64,000 bases of DNA, from positions 6,489,613 through 6,553,612 of the forward strand of contig BTRK01000006.1 in NCBI GenBank assembly GCA_036245805.1. The letters run 5' to 3'. Numbering within the stretch: the first letter of the stretch is position 1; each line of letters begins with the position of its first letter. The DNA is from Pristionchus mayeri. Lineage: Eukaryota > Nematoda > Chromadorea > Rhabditida > Neodiplogasteridae. This document shows positions 11,831 through 23,566 of the stretch, in pieces. The position numbers were made by a program, and so were the translations under genes. The notes under the pieces were generated by a model that had not been told where the DNA came from, made no database searches, and worked only from the letters and a program-made list of their open reading frames with translations.

Positions 11831-12747
11831 GTTGACCAGGAGGACGCGGGAGATGAACTATGATGTTGGCATGTTTTATTCGAGTTTAAAATAGTTTATT
11901 CTCTAATATTTCACTCAACCATCGTTAAACTTGCATCCATTCATTGTTATCCCGTTGTTGAAACATAAAAAAATGAAGAGATAGTTCGGTTCCTCTATTT
12001 CTTCAATGTGCTTCGCACGGATGAATCTAACGGAAGCATATGTTTCACAATGTATTTATGTCGTTAGTGACTTGAGCAAATGCACTTTTGCTAGCGTGAG
12101 TATTAAAAAAAACACCGTATTGTCTGTTTACTTTTCCACTATCCAATAAATTCAATTTCATAAACTGATCAAACACTATTTGCGACCAAAGGATGACACC
12201 AAATGATGAAATTCCGACTCGGCGCAAAATAAGATTACAGGATATGCAATCTCTATAAGGACTACCGTTCGTTATTCGTAAGCGTTTCTTCATTCTGCAC
12301 AATCAGCGCACGACAAGAGTGTGTTGAATGAATTCATAGTCCACAGAGTTCTCTTGAAAGGACGACTACAGTGTAACCATGTTAAAAGTCTGAAGATGTG
12401 AAATTGCTCAACAAGTTTATGCCGCTGTTCCCATTCCTAAGTACAACAAATCCGATGCAGATACGATTTCCTCACGCATCCGCGAAGACGCTGCAGTACT
12501 TCTGGAGGAATTTGTGGTCTGCAAATATTAGATTATGTATATAGTAGCCAAGGAAAAGTTTTCAATTTTAGCCGCATAAGATGTGATTAGCTATCGTGTA
12601 AAGTGATTCAAATCCATTGTAAGTAGAAACATCAGTTTCAGATTTCTGAAAGTCAGAAATACATGCATCAGTAATTTATTCACTAGTACTTATGCGATTG
12701 AAAAGCTTTATAATACATTTAAAAATAAAAACTTATAATAAATTTAC

Positions 12748-13315
12748 AGTTTATGAGCGATGGCTTGCCGATGCGCATCTTTCTCATGTCCATTCCACGC
12801 AGGCGTTTTTCGGCCTGAATTATCATTGTATATATATTTTCAAATTAAACCAATAGTGCATCGATTAATTGAAATGACTACTCACCATCTCCGCCGCCTT
12901 GCAAGAGCGCCTGAAATGAAGAATTTGTGTTCAATAATTAAATTTATTTTTATATTTTATTAATTTCCCAGAGATACTTACATCCTGTAGGAATCGGAGA
13001 TAGCATCACGTTTGGGTAGATCTGCAATAACGGAATGAAATATACGAACAGCTATTGTCTGAGCTCACAATCATTTATATTTACCCTACATTTGAAACGT
13101 ATCGCACTATGAAACCCATTGTCTGATGATTCAAATGAGTTTCATACTCACTTAAAATCATTAATGACTTCAGAAAATGCGCTACTTGATCGATGTTGGT
13201 TAAAAAAACGAAAAACAATCTTACTGTGTGCCGATCCTCCGAGAATGTCGCGCAGTGATCCCATAGCAGTAGCTACATGTAGCAGGAGAAGGCAGACGAA
13301 GATGACCCGAAGCAT
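12748..13315 (-). CDS. candidate secreted (neuropeptide-like) precursor, four coding exons
   Basis: On the minus strand a start codon at 13,315-13,313 lies two bases after TTTTTTAG, a good trans-splice site. Exons are 13,225-13,315, 12,982-13,021, 12,886-12,910 and 12,748-12,814, with donors GTAAGA, GTAAGT and GTGAGT and acceptors TTGCAG, TTTCAG and ATTCAG. Phases fit at every join (1, 2, 0). A fourth intron (GTAAAT ... TTTCAG) would complete a TAA stop at 12,645-12,644, giving 74 residues. The protein starts with a clear signal peptide (MLRVIFVCLLLLHVATA), then has a dibasic KR, one Cys, an EKR site and a short basic Met-rich C-terminus ending KPSLIN. Read-through at the last donor gives a slightly longer tail. 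Length, signal and dibasic sites are those of a peptide precursor, but I match it to no known family. Confidence 0.6.
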
Positions 13316-13495
13316 TTCTAAAAAAAAGAATTTTGTCTATCTTTATTGCGATTTTGCTAACAAGAGGATGATAAGATATATGAAGGGAAAGTAGTCATCA
13401 ACTTGTTTTAGCGAATTGAACAATCCCCAAACACAGTACCAAGTAAGTGAGATCAGAGAAGAAAACGGGTTGTTAAAAGAAAAAAAGTCGTAATA

Positions 13496-14742
13496 TCAGG
13501 TTGGCGCGAAAGTCTTTGTCCATGGTTTTGTTTTAACACTGCTCGTCGCAAGTGCGCTTTGGCGTTCCCTCGTTCCTAGTGAATAACAGCCAGTGATGGG
13601 CCTTAATAGTAAACAACTCCCCATTCCCTTTCCTTCAGTCAAGCTCTAGTAGAGAAACGATGTATGTTCCTGGTGAGACCCACTTCTGACACATTATGAT
13701 ATACCTCTCTCTATCCTACACCACAATGAAGGATTCGGAGAACCTACTGACGAATGTTTATCACACACATGCCCTCTCTACAACACCTTCAGGAATTGGA
13801 TCCATCGCTTCGAATAAGCCGACTTTTCCCTCAATGAATGGGAGTGGTCTTGGAGACCTCGTTAGTTACATTTTGAGACTTTGAAGAAAGCTGCCTAAAC
13901 GGACCCATTTAAATGTGCCCTTAAAATGTCTAATGCACTTAGAGTCAACCATAGCGTTGCCAAGGAACTCTTGAGATCTCTTAGAAATATGAAATTTATC
14001 GGTCGATTCATACCCTATGAACTGATCCAAGCCAGGCATAACCGTCGAGCCGATGATTCCATTACTTTTCTCATTCTTTGAGGTGGGGGTCGATGGCTTA
14101 AACGGCTCGAAACGGGGAATGAGAAGTGGGTCCTCTACGATAACAACCACATGTGAGCTCAGCGGGTTGGAGAAGGATGGGCTCCTCAGGGTGTCCCCAC
14201 ACATGACCTGCACCCCAAGAAAAACATGATGCTAATGTGGTGGGGAGTGGATGGCGTGATTTACTCGGAGCTACTCCCTGAGGTCATGTTAATCACCGAG
14301 GTCAAGTACGTCACACAACTACATAATTTCAAGTTGGAAGTCGATCGCTCAAAGCTAACGACAAGAAAGTGTATAATCAGCAAAATGACCCCGTTCCCAG
14401 GTCTCCATTCAAGTCAAGCAGAAACTGGCTGGATATGGATGGATGGTTCTCCCACACCCCCCGTATTCTCCTGACTAGACCCCGTCTGATTACTGGCTTT
14501 TCGAAGACCTGGCCCTTGTTCTTATAGATAGAGCATTCAATGCCCGTGGAAGTCTCGAGTCTGATCTCAAGCAATTCTTTGATTCGCTCCCAGGCGGGTT
14601 CTAAAGGGAGGGGGTCCATACATTGTAGGTGCGTTGTGCGCATATTGTCAATAATGAGGACAAGTATATTTGAACTCATGCTTTTCCTTTCCCCAAGAAA
14701 TAAAGTTTTTAAAAATGGACAAAGACTTTCGCGCCAACCTAA
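13496..14742 (+). mobile_element. degenerate mariner element with both terminal repeats
   Basis: Ends AGGTTGGCGCGAAAGTCTTT and the complementary AAAGACTTTCGCGCCAACCT lie 1.25 kb apart and are bounded by TA at 13,494-13,495 and 14,743-14,744. The outermost bases (TC on the left, AA on the right) have diverged by one substitution. Inside, fragments of a mariner transposase are readable on the + strand: EKWVLYDNN, then a block like GWAPQGVP, then HPKKNMMLMWWG. Multiple stops and frameshifts interrupt them, so the copy is dead. The length is normal for mariner. Confidence 0.88.
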
Positions 14743-16700
14743 TACTATGAATACAATTCATGGGAACGAGTGGGTGTGTGAAGCAGACTGACTTTAAATA
14801 CTCAACCCGAATAGCTCAATGACTCATTCGTCAGGAACAAGTTGAGTTACTACATGCTCACGCGCATGCTGCTAGACTGAGTGGGAGAAGCAATGCAATT
14901 CAGAAAACGTAATCCAATGAATAAGTCACAATGCGATGGAAACTAGTAGGCAACAGCTGGCGAACAATAATCCCACTCTATTTCTGGTTTGACGGAGAAT
15001 GATTTGTTTCTTATAATTTTATCAGGTTAGAGAAAGCGAGAGAGCATGCAGACTGAAGAGAGTCAGACGATGTTTCGTTGTAAAGAATCGTATCCGACCA
15101 ACGAGAGCTATAGTTGTGGGGCGCTGAGAGGGGCAAATTACTGAGAAAGTAGGACATTTTCAGTTGCCTTCAGTGAATACACCGCTGATTACACCTGTCT
15201 AAACGTTGGTTCGTTTCGCAAGAAACCGCTATCTTCATTCGGCGAAGTATTTCGCCAATCTGACTGCGTGAGAAAGCACAAATCGAAGAGAGTCGTTTCC
15301 TTCGAAGTCATGTCTTCCCTAAACGTTGGTTCGTTTCCATGAAATCAGTAATGTTTGTGCTTGAAACGCACGAGGAAAACAGATGGACGATGTGGCGAGA
15401 TCAGGGAGATGAGACACACTGGATATCGAAGAATAGCCAAATACTGTTGAAGGCAAGTGAACAAGGTATGGGCAATGATTTATCTGACACAAATCTCATT
15501 ACGCCCAGCCTTCAGGTTTGCTGATTTCATGAACGTCGTGGTTACCGCGTGGCACACACGAGACATGCAGGTGAATTTAGAAATTTAGAGTAAAACGTGC
15601 ACGTTAACATGTCACGCGAGTAAGGGGAGGAAATGTGTATGATGGAGCATGCTATGAATAACAAACGGTATCGGCATGCATGCTTCACCTTTGAACATGA
15701 GGTGCAAGAGTAATGTTGTGTCATGTTGGCATTACTAGTTGAAGCGTAACCCGGATTGTGTGATATCGTAGATGTTGACTTTATTTCGCTCAGTAATCAA
15801 GCGAGGAAAAGCTTGAGTCTGTTTTTTTGTATACGACGAGTTTACGACGGGAATAGCTGCAGTATAATCCAAGTAGTAATTACGCAAATATGCCCCTGGG
15901 GAGGGGGGTATTTTTAGTAGTTACTATATCGCGCAGATATACAATTTACGTTTACTTTACTAAAGAAAAACTCAATCGGAAAAAATATATGATTTCGTAG
16001 TATGCATATGGACGAATTTCGAACTAAAAATATCCATGCTTGAGCTTGGATGGAAACCAGGTACTGATGGCCAAATTAGGCTAGAAAATAAAAAAAAATT
16101 AGGCTAGAAAAAAGTGTTGTGGTCTCGCAATCTTCTCTCGAATTGCTAACCCTAGCTTGTGACTACTGATTGCATAACTCAAATTCGTGCACATCGTTGG
16201 CAAATTTTCATATTGTATTTCAAATGAAAAAGAGTCACACGCATAAGCTTAGAACCATTGTAGATGCTGTTCGAAATGCGACATATATTTGTTATGAGGC
16301 GGGGGTAAGCACAACTCAAATCATACAATTCTGTGGGAAGTACTAGGGATCAGGCAGACCATGCGGACATATTGTGAATAGGGGTTGGTGCACAGCTTGC
16401 AAAGCCCCATATGGCGTGTGAAGGCAAAGGATCTGTATGAAATTAAATTTGTGGCAACCAGCGGATTACCCGCAGTGAAGCTATCCATACTATGAACAAC
16501 CTCCGTTTGAGCTCCAAAGGATCATAATGAGGATCATAGTCAGTTGGGTACTGTAGAATCGATTGGGCACGGTACCAGGACTTTTTAAAAATAAACTTAG
16601 TTTGCGATAATCGTGGGTTACGGTAGTGGTATACGGCATCTGGGGGTACTGTACTATCGATTGGGTACGGTACCTAGTCTTGACCTACTATTGATCTACC
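14743..16700. other. no gene supported; fragments of palindromic repeats
   Basis: Near 15,038-15,075 half of the GAGAGC ... ACTGAAGAGAGTCAGACGAT repeat is present. The phrase CTAAACGTTGGTTCGTTT occurs twice (about 15,199 and 15,317). TACTGTA/TACGGTA motifs reappear at 16,545-16,680. Confidence 0.4.
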
Positions 16701-16729
16701 AATCGATTTTTGACCATGACCCCCACATG

Positions 16730-16772
16730 CTGGGGCGCTTCCCCCCTCTTATCGAGGGGGGAAGCGCCCCAG
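16730..16772. repeat. perfect 19-bp GC-rich hairpin
   Basis: The stem CTGGGGCGCTTCCCCCCTC (16,730-16,748) is followed by a five-base TTATC loop and the exact complement (16,754-16,772). It sits in otherwise AT-rich sequence. It could be a compact inverted-repeat element or a small hairpin RNA; nothing here decides. Confidence 0.8.
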
Positions 16773-17539
16773 AATGAATGGGGGTCGCCGCCGGCGTGGG
16801 CAACTATGGTCATAGGTTTTACCCTTTGTCGATATTTTATCTGTCGATATTTTGTCTCGAGTTATGGCCCAAAAGCTAGTCGAAAGATTCACTACGGAGA
16901 GAGAGCCGACATCGGGATGAGAGATGAGTGGGCGGAGCCCGCTCTGCCTGGTTTCTCCAAAACTTTGAGCAGAGCTTCGTATCGAGCTTTGCTCGAGGAG
17001 GCGAGGAAAGGCAGAGGTCCTCAAGAGCGCGCGCTCTCTGCACACGCCGGGTGAAAGACAAGAGAGGAAGTAGAGAGCGAAACGAACGTTCTTTCATCTT
17101 TGAAATTCAGCGACTAATCGGAAAAAATCCTAAAATTACGTTCTCGGTGTCAAAAGAAGCCTACAATCAGGAGCTATCCATCACACCTTGCCTGAAATAA
17201 GAATTTTCATCGGAACCCTTCCATTCCCCTATCATGAACCCTAAATTCGTCGTTTTAAGATATTTCTAATTAGATAATGCATGACAGGCACCCTGTCGTT
17301 TATAGAAACAAGTCAGACGTACAATAAAACCATATTTTTAGGTTAAGATTTCGTGCTGTCGTTTGAGGGGCCAGATTTTGAGGGCGATCTTTCTCCCTCC
17401 AAGTGGGCTGAGCCTGCGGTCTCTAACTATAATCCAGTGAATTTCACGTACTAAATTGTTATTGTGTTCAGTGCAACATAGAAACGGTACTCGCACTATT
17501 CGAATATATATATTTTTAATGCGATTTCTGAAACGCTTT

Positions 17540-18091
17540 GCAATGGTAGAGAATTGGCTCTAAGCGAAGAAATAATTTAGAATCACTGATACAATTTCGA
17601 CGGTTATTCAGAGGCTAATTGCAGCCGATTCCATAATGTGGTTTCATCGATTCGGGGGTTCATCTAGATATCCAACCACTTGACACTAATATGTGCGTGC
17701 CAGATTATTACTTTGTTTGCTTGCAAGTGGGAAGGACGAACGATCGTTCCAACTAAAAATTATTTATTGATACGATTTGTATGAAACATATCGCGATGAT
17801 AGAGAAGAGATGCTTCCACTGCAGCCATAATCTGCCTATGGATAATCATTGAACCGAAACATAGTTGAGTAATAAATAAAACAAAACATATGTTGAGAAG
17901 CTGATTGTAGCTGAGAATTTAGAGAATCACGAGAGAGAAAAGTGTGAGCGAATGAATTTATCTGTATTATCCATGACTGCAGTTTTTGTACAGTACACCC
18001 CAATTGTATAACTGTCCCTGAATACTTGCGAACGACGTAAAAATTGGATTGGCTTCATAGTCAAGAAAAACTAATCAATTTCGAACTTGTT
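17540..18091. repeat. diverged dispersed repeat, copy B, cut by the inverted duplication
   Basis: Block-wise similar to 11,160-11,830. It stops abruptly at 18,091, where the sequence switches to Merlin transposase intron DNA of the inverted arm. This marks the outer rearrangement breakpoint. Confidence 0.5.
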
Positions 18092-18865
18092 TGCATTAAC
18101 AATCGTTTTACAGGTATCGAGGCAACCTGGGGGGCACTAAAGAGGTCGCTGAAGCATGCTTACGGATTTTCTCAAGATAACCTCAGTGGATACCTTTTAA
18201 ACTATGTTTTTAGAAGGTTCTACGATCAAAAGAAGCTGTTGAATTATCATCTTTATGAGATGAATTTTTTCGAACGTGACGTTGGAACATCCGTGTCACC
18301 TCTAGCTCTTGCTCATGGTCCGCCAAATCTTCCTCTCCCGAACCCTCCAGTTCCCGCTGCTCAAATCGCTCTCCCGAACCCTCCAGTTCACGCTGCTCCA
18401 ATCGCCCTCCCGAACCCTCAGTTCCCGCTGCTCCAATCACTTCGACTTCGACGACTACCGTTGCCTCCACCACTGTCGCTCTCACTACACTCGCTCCTCT
18501 GCTACCGCCCAATCCCAGTAAGCTATACATTTGATATTCATAATACATTCAACAACTGATACAAAATGATACAGGACCTGCATCCGGTCGACGCACAACC
18601 ACGCCTGCGCCCACCACTACTGCTCTCACTACTCTGCCCACTCGAAGACCTGCCAATCCCCGTAAGTTATACATTTAATATTCATCATGCATTCAACAAC
18701 TGATTCAAAATAACACAGGACCCGCATCCGGTCGACGCACAACCACGCCTGCTCCCACCACTAACGGAAGCAACAACAGAGGCGGGTGCAAACGTGGAAG
18801 AGGATGCAAAACTGGACGCGCATGAATTTAATATGTTCTACTCATTATGTTAATGTCGTTTGTCG

Positions 18866-18867
<2 letters not shown>

Positions 18868-18920
<53 letters not shown>
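18868..18920. repeat. (TA)n microsatellite
   Basis: About 26 TA units just after the transposase stop. The counterpart in the other arm (24,130-24,166) is about 16 bp shorter. Confidence 0.95.
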
Positions 18921-18921
<1 letters not shown>

Positions 18922-18984
18922 TATTTCGTTCGCTGTATCATTCGTTTGTATCTTTAAACGATATAAAGTTGACTACAAAAAATA

Positions 18985-19447
18985 TTTGGAACCTCTAAAT
19001 TGATTTGGAACCTCTAAATTGATCGGACCTCTAAATTGACATGGAACCTCTAAATTGACAATCAACATTCAAGGTGAAAAAATATCCAATTTGTTTAAAA
19101 ATGAAACCTCTAAATTGATTGAACCTCTAATTTGACTTGGAACGTCTAAATTGATCGGACCTCTAAATTGATTTGGAACCTCTAATTTGACGAACCTCTA
19201 AATTGACATGGGACCTCTAAATTGATATAATGTCTCTATATCCTTTGGAACCTCTAAATTGAATTGGCCTCAAATGTCATTAGAAATGGAACCTCTAAAT
19301 TGACATGGAACCTCTAATTTGACGAGCTATTTTTTGGAACCTCTAAATTGATTTGGAACCTCTAATTTGACGAGCTATTTTTTAGGAACCTCTAAATTGA
19401 TTTGGAACCTCTAATTTGATTTGGGACCTCTAAACTGAGACAGAGCC
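18985..19447. repeat. satellite-like Merlin terminal repeat (left-arm copy)
   Basis: Tandem GGAACCTCTAAATTGA/GGAACCTCTAATTTGA units, irregularly spaced, ending GGGACCTCTAAACTGAGACAGAGCC. Same terminus as the element end at 27,865 and the reverse complement of the end at 23,567. Confidence 0.9.
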
Positions 19448-20350
19448 GAATCGCTCACCCTGGGCGATTAGTCATGAAGGTCTCGATAAATCGCTCACAA
19501 CAAGCGCAAAACAGTGACAACTAGATTCCCGTTATCCACAGGGCAAACATTCATCGCTGGACGGTGATTCACCTTTCTTTCTACACTAGATGAACGGTCT
19601 CTTCAATCACTCTAAATCGGCCGACCAGTGATAGAGTGTATGCAAAGAAAGCTTCCGCGGTATATTTTTCGAGCTCTATACTGCACCAAATCTACGCGAT
19701 CAGCCAATAATCACCCTGCCTTTGCTGATAGCGCTAGAAAGAGAGAAGCAACGGGAAAGATAAAATACACTTGGCATCTCCTCTCATTTGTCCTTGCGCC
19801 TTGCCAACATCTGAAACCCCCACGGGCATTAGTGATAATTAAATGTAAGCAAGCAACAAGGACTATTTTCAGAATATATGCTGTCTCATCAATGTCTATG
19901 CGTGAAAGATCTAAAATTGCAAACCGCCTCCTCTCGTCGCTGAAAAGACATATTTCAGGGATATTACATGCTCGTTGAAGAATAAAGGATTTTGTATGGC
20001 GTTCCCACAAATATCTGGAGAATTGTATTGTTTAGATAAAAGATGACAACATAGGAAGATAGTGAAAAGGCAGCATCAGTAAACTACGCTACTCCACATT
20101 ACTACGGATTAGAAACACTTCTATTGTGAATGATATCATTTCCTAGCAACACTTATTCCCAACTACCAAGCAGACGTAGCATCACTTAACTTGTGTTAAG
20201 TTTGTTGATCTGCTAACAGTTTTCATAAGTATACCCATCCATACATATTAATAGTGGTTCAGTTGCCACAACATACTTGGTTCAGTTCAGTTGCCACAGC
20301 ACTGCTAATCACGCTTTAAAAAGTGCGAGTCAGCTTTATTCATCGGACAG

Positions 20351-20945
20351 CTAAGGACAGGTGCAATCTATCATGGATGCATCCATTGCGAAGCCCCATC
20401 CATCGGACGTCCCGGCTTCGCTGCTCGGAACGGCGTGATCTCCGTATCCGGCCTCCAGAGTGATCATATTCTGCATAAATATACGCACTATATTTAATAT
20501 TTTTAAATATTTTCAGAGAATATTTTAAATATTTTTAGAGAGTTTAAGGGAAGAAATGCAAATATTCGCATAATACATATTTCACAATTACCTTAGAGCC
20601 GTGTTTTGCCTCGAAGTCAGAAGGATGTGCCCAGACTACGGCCGAACACTTGTATCTAACGGCCAATCTGTCACCCTGTAACGCCAATATTATGTACCAT
20701 TCATGGTGGACAAAACTTGAGGGGTCATTCTCATCATCTCTCTTCTTTCTCGCCCAATCAGTTTGCGCCGGTAATGAAACCTGTATAACCAACAACAAGT
20801 CTCACATGATTCTCGAAACCGGAAGGACCAAGATTGTAATTAATCTGGTTCGGAATAGGATACCGCCGTCCACCCGTTTCTTGCTTCAGCGGGTCCTTCT
20901 CGGATTCGTGGTAGTGCAGTACCGCACAACTGGTCGAATGCTTCC
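20351..20945 (-). CDS. C-terminal exons of an unrecognised protein-coding gene
   Basis: On the minus strand: exon 20,806-20,945 (starts after TGCATTCAG), a possible 25-base intron 20,781-20,805 (GTGAGA ... TACAG), exon 20,592-20,780 (63 codons, begins VSLPAQTDWARKK, donor GTAATT), and last exon 20,351-20,470 (after TTATGCAG, begins NMITLEAGYGDHA, ends IDCTCP and TAG). The last two join in phase 0. The short intron keeps the frame but is unusually small, so a frameshift or a different acceptor is possible. The product is unknown; three Cys lie near the end. The last exon is duplicated at 22,539-22,658 in the other arm. Upstream exons would lie to the right of 20,945 but were not found. Confidence 0.5.
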
Positions 20946-21235
20946 CTGAATGCATTAAACCGTAAACCTTACTTTAGGCTAAACCTTAAACCTTAGTTAA
21001 AGTACAACTTAAACTTGGGAAAATATTGTGATCATATATTGAAAATATTGTGACTCACATTCGCACACACTGTTTTCGTCTTTATGGAAAGGCGCGCATT
21101 TGCATTCCGCGTATCGATCTGATAAGCATATTAGTAAAAGTAAGTGTATGCAAAATTGAATGATAACAGCATATTTTCCATTCACATCCCTATTCGAGAC
21201 ACTTACTTGTTTTTTTATTCCAAGTATCGGTATCG

Positions 21236-22262
21236 CTACAGATATGAAGCGGTTCGCCTAAGAATCGAACACGGTCTGGCACAGCGATTTTTCGAAAATT
21301 TGAAAATTGGGGTTCTCAAGGGTGCTGATCATCATGGTCAACTTCATTTTGCGTCAACTCGATCGGTTGGGCCAGGCTGCATGTAGGCTGCACCTAGATT
21401 TGTGTGCATAACTACGGAACCGATTGAGCAATTTATTTGAAAATTGTACGGAAGAAAAATAAGATACCTGTGACCACGTCAAGCTTAAATTTGCATATTT
21501 TATTTTCTGTAAATTTAAGAAAATTCGATTTTCGAATATAAGGTAAAAGCCAAAAACGAGAACTACACCGTGAAATGCGCCGTGTTCTGAGGATCATTTT
21601 TCGTATGCATAGTTGGGGGTTTCCGCTCATCGGTTTTTTGCTACATGTCCTGAACTGATTCATTCTCATTACACTGGACCACGCAGGGTGCGCAGAGAGC
21701 GGCGAATGATAATGACTCCCACTTGTTATTTGAGAAGTCTGTAAAAGCAAGAATAACAAGTGGGAGTGAAACACATTCTCATTCGTCACTCCCTGCGCGC
21801 CCTGAGCGGTCCAGTGTCATGAGAATGAATCAGTTCAGGACATGTAGCAAAAAACCAATGAGCGGAAACCCCCAACTATGTATACGAAAAATGATCCTCA
21901 GAACACGGCGCATTTCACGGTCTAGTTCTCGTTTTTGGCTTTTACCTTATATTCGAGAATTGAATTTTCTTAGGTTTACATAAAATTAAATATGCAAATT
22001 TAAGCTTGATGTGGTCACAGGTATCTTATTTTTCTTCCGTACAATTTTCAAATAAATTGCTCAATCGGTTCCGGAGTTGTACACAAATCTAGGTGCAGCC
22101 TACATGCAGCCTGGCCCAACCAATCGAGTTGACGCAAAATGAAGTTGACCATGATGATCAGCACCCTTGAGAACCCCAATTCTCAAATTTTCGAAAAATC
22201 GATGTGCCAGACCCATTGGGACATTGTTTGATTCTTAGGCGAACGGCTTCATATAGTCATCT
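21236..22262. mobile_element. 1-kb near-perfect palindrome nested in the spacer of the larger inverted duplication
   Basis: Arms of about 490 bp meet near 21,750. Examples: ATATGAAGCGGTTCGCC at the left end against GGCGAACGGCTTCATATAG at the right, and ACTCCCACTTGTTATTTGAGAA facing AATAACAAGTGGGAGT at the centre. No coding content beyond ORFs forced by the symmetry. It behaves like a foldback MITE; no clear target duplication. Confidence 0.85.
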
Positions 22263-22538
22263 CTGTTTTGCGTGGTTTTGCACAAATTTTCATTACTGTG
22301 CTTCTCATGTATTCCGCAGTCCACATTAGTAGCTGAATTTGTAGTTTAATCATGAAATATACTTCTCACAGAATTCTGAATTCTCACAGATTGAGCATAT
22401 AACTGGGAACATTGAGCATATAGCATATAACTTTGCATTTCTTCCCTTAAACTCTCTAAAAATATTTAAAATATTCTCTGAAAATATTAAAAAATAATAT
22501 TTAAAAATATTAAATATAGTGCGTATATTTATGCAGAA

Positions 22539-22658
22539 TATGATCACTCTGGAGGCCGGATACGGAGATCACGCCGTTCCGAGCAGCGAAGCCGGGACGT
22601 CCAATGGATGGGGCTTCGCAATGGATGCATCCATGATAGATTGCACCTGTCCTTAGCT
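22539..22658 (+). pseudogene. orphan duplicate of a terminal exon
   Basis: Same 40-codon frame as 20,351-20,470, with one visible codon change (Ser-Asp to Ser-Asn near the middle). The preceding exons are not duplicated, so this copy has no gene body. Confidence 0.7.
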
Positions 22659-23566
22659 GTCCGATGAATAAAGCTGATTCGCACTTTTTAAAGCGTGATT
22701 AGCAGTCCTGTGGCAACTGAACTGAACCAAGTATGTTGTGGCAACTGAACCAAGTACAACTATTAATATGTATGGATGGGTATACTTATGAAAACTGTTA
22801 GTAGATCAACAAACTTAACACAAGTTAAGTGATGCTACGTCTGCTTGGTAGTTGGGAATAAGTGTTGCTAGGAAATGATATCATTCACAATAGAAGTGTT
22901 TCTAATCCGTAGTAATGTGGAGTAGCGTAGTTTACTGATGCTGCCTTTTCACTATCTTCCTATGTTGTCATCTTTTATCTAAACAATACAATTCTCCAGA
23001 TATTTGTGGGAACGCCATACAAAATCCTTTATTCTTCAACGAGCATGTAATATCCCTGAAATATGTCTTTTCAGCGACGAGAGGAGGCGGTTTGCAATTT
23101 TAGATCTTTCACGCATAGACATTGATGAGACAGCATATATTCTGAAAATAGTCCTTGTTGCTTGCTTACATTTAATTATCACTAATGCCCGTGGGGGTTT
23201 CAGATGTTGGCAAGGCGCAAGGACAAATGAGAGGAGATGCCAAGTGTATTTTATCTTTCCCGTTGCTTCTCTCTTTCTAGCGCTATCAGCAAAGGCAGGG
23301 TGATTATTGGCTGATCGCGTAGATTTGGTGCAGTATAGAGCTCGAAAAATATACCGCGGAAGCTTTCTTTGCATACACTCTATCACTGGTCGGCCGATTT
23401 AGAGTGATTGAAGAGACCGTTCATCTAGTGTAGAAAGAAAGGTGAATCACCGTCCAGCGATGAATGTTTGCCCTGTGGATAACGGGAATCTAGTTGTCAC
23501 TGTTTTGCGCTTGTTGTGAGCGATTTATCGAGACCTTCATGACTAATCGCCCAGGGTGAGCGATTC

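Larger units (their letters stand above)
18092..19447 (+). pseudogene. truncated Merlin element: 3' part of an ISXO2-like transposase plus terminal repeat
   Basis: Begins inside the transposase intron before the acceptor at 18,112. The exon from 18,113 encodes the C-terminal DDE piece (IEATWGALKRSLKHAYGFS), whose Glu is the expected third catalytic residue, then a Pro/Ser/Thr-rich tail. Two further exons, about 18,574-18,660 and 18,719-18,829, share the start PASGRRTTTPAPTT; the second ends with Cys/Arg/Gly-rich residues and a TGA. The tail exon is not open in one frame throughout. The catalytic N-terminal part is missing because the duplication breakpoint cuts it off. The terminal array (about 18,985-19,447) follows. 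Confidence 0.8.
18092..20562. repeat. left arm of a 2.5-kb inverted duplication
   Basis: Matches the reverse complement of 22,432-24,943 almost base for base (few substitutions, small satellite and microsatellite length differences). It holds the 3' half of a Merlin transposase, one satellite-like terminal repeat ending at 19,447, the target-site copy GAATCGCT (19,448-19,455), about 1.1 kb of flanking DNA, and the last exon of a minus-strand gene. Confidence 0.93.

Noticed and set aside
16710..17097. Overlapping ORFs of 70-114 codons on both strands
   Set aside because: GC-rich patch where stops are rare by composition; includes the hairpin and no exon borders.
18210..18548. Antisense ORF rich in Gly/Glu/Val (and its copy at 24,487-24,825)
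   Set aside because: Complement of the Pro/Ser/Thr-rich tail of the transposase; a compositional shadow.
20950..21020. Telomere-like AAACCTTA repeats
   Set aside because: Only a few irregular TTAAACC-type words; the nematode TTAGGC array is absent.
21433..21983. Two similar ORFs of 118 and 86 codons facing each other
   Set aside because: They are the two halves of the nested palindrome read in opposite directions.
19628..23386. Mirrored ORFs of 116 and 99 codons at 19,628-20,010 and 23,004-23,386
   Set aside because: Identical pairs exist only because the two inverted arms carry the same DNA; no splice or homology support.
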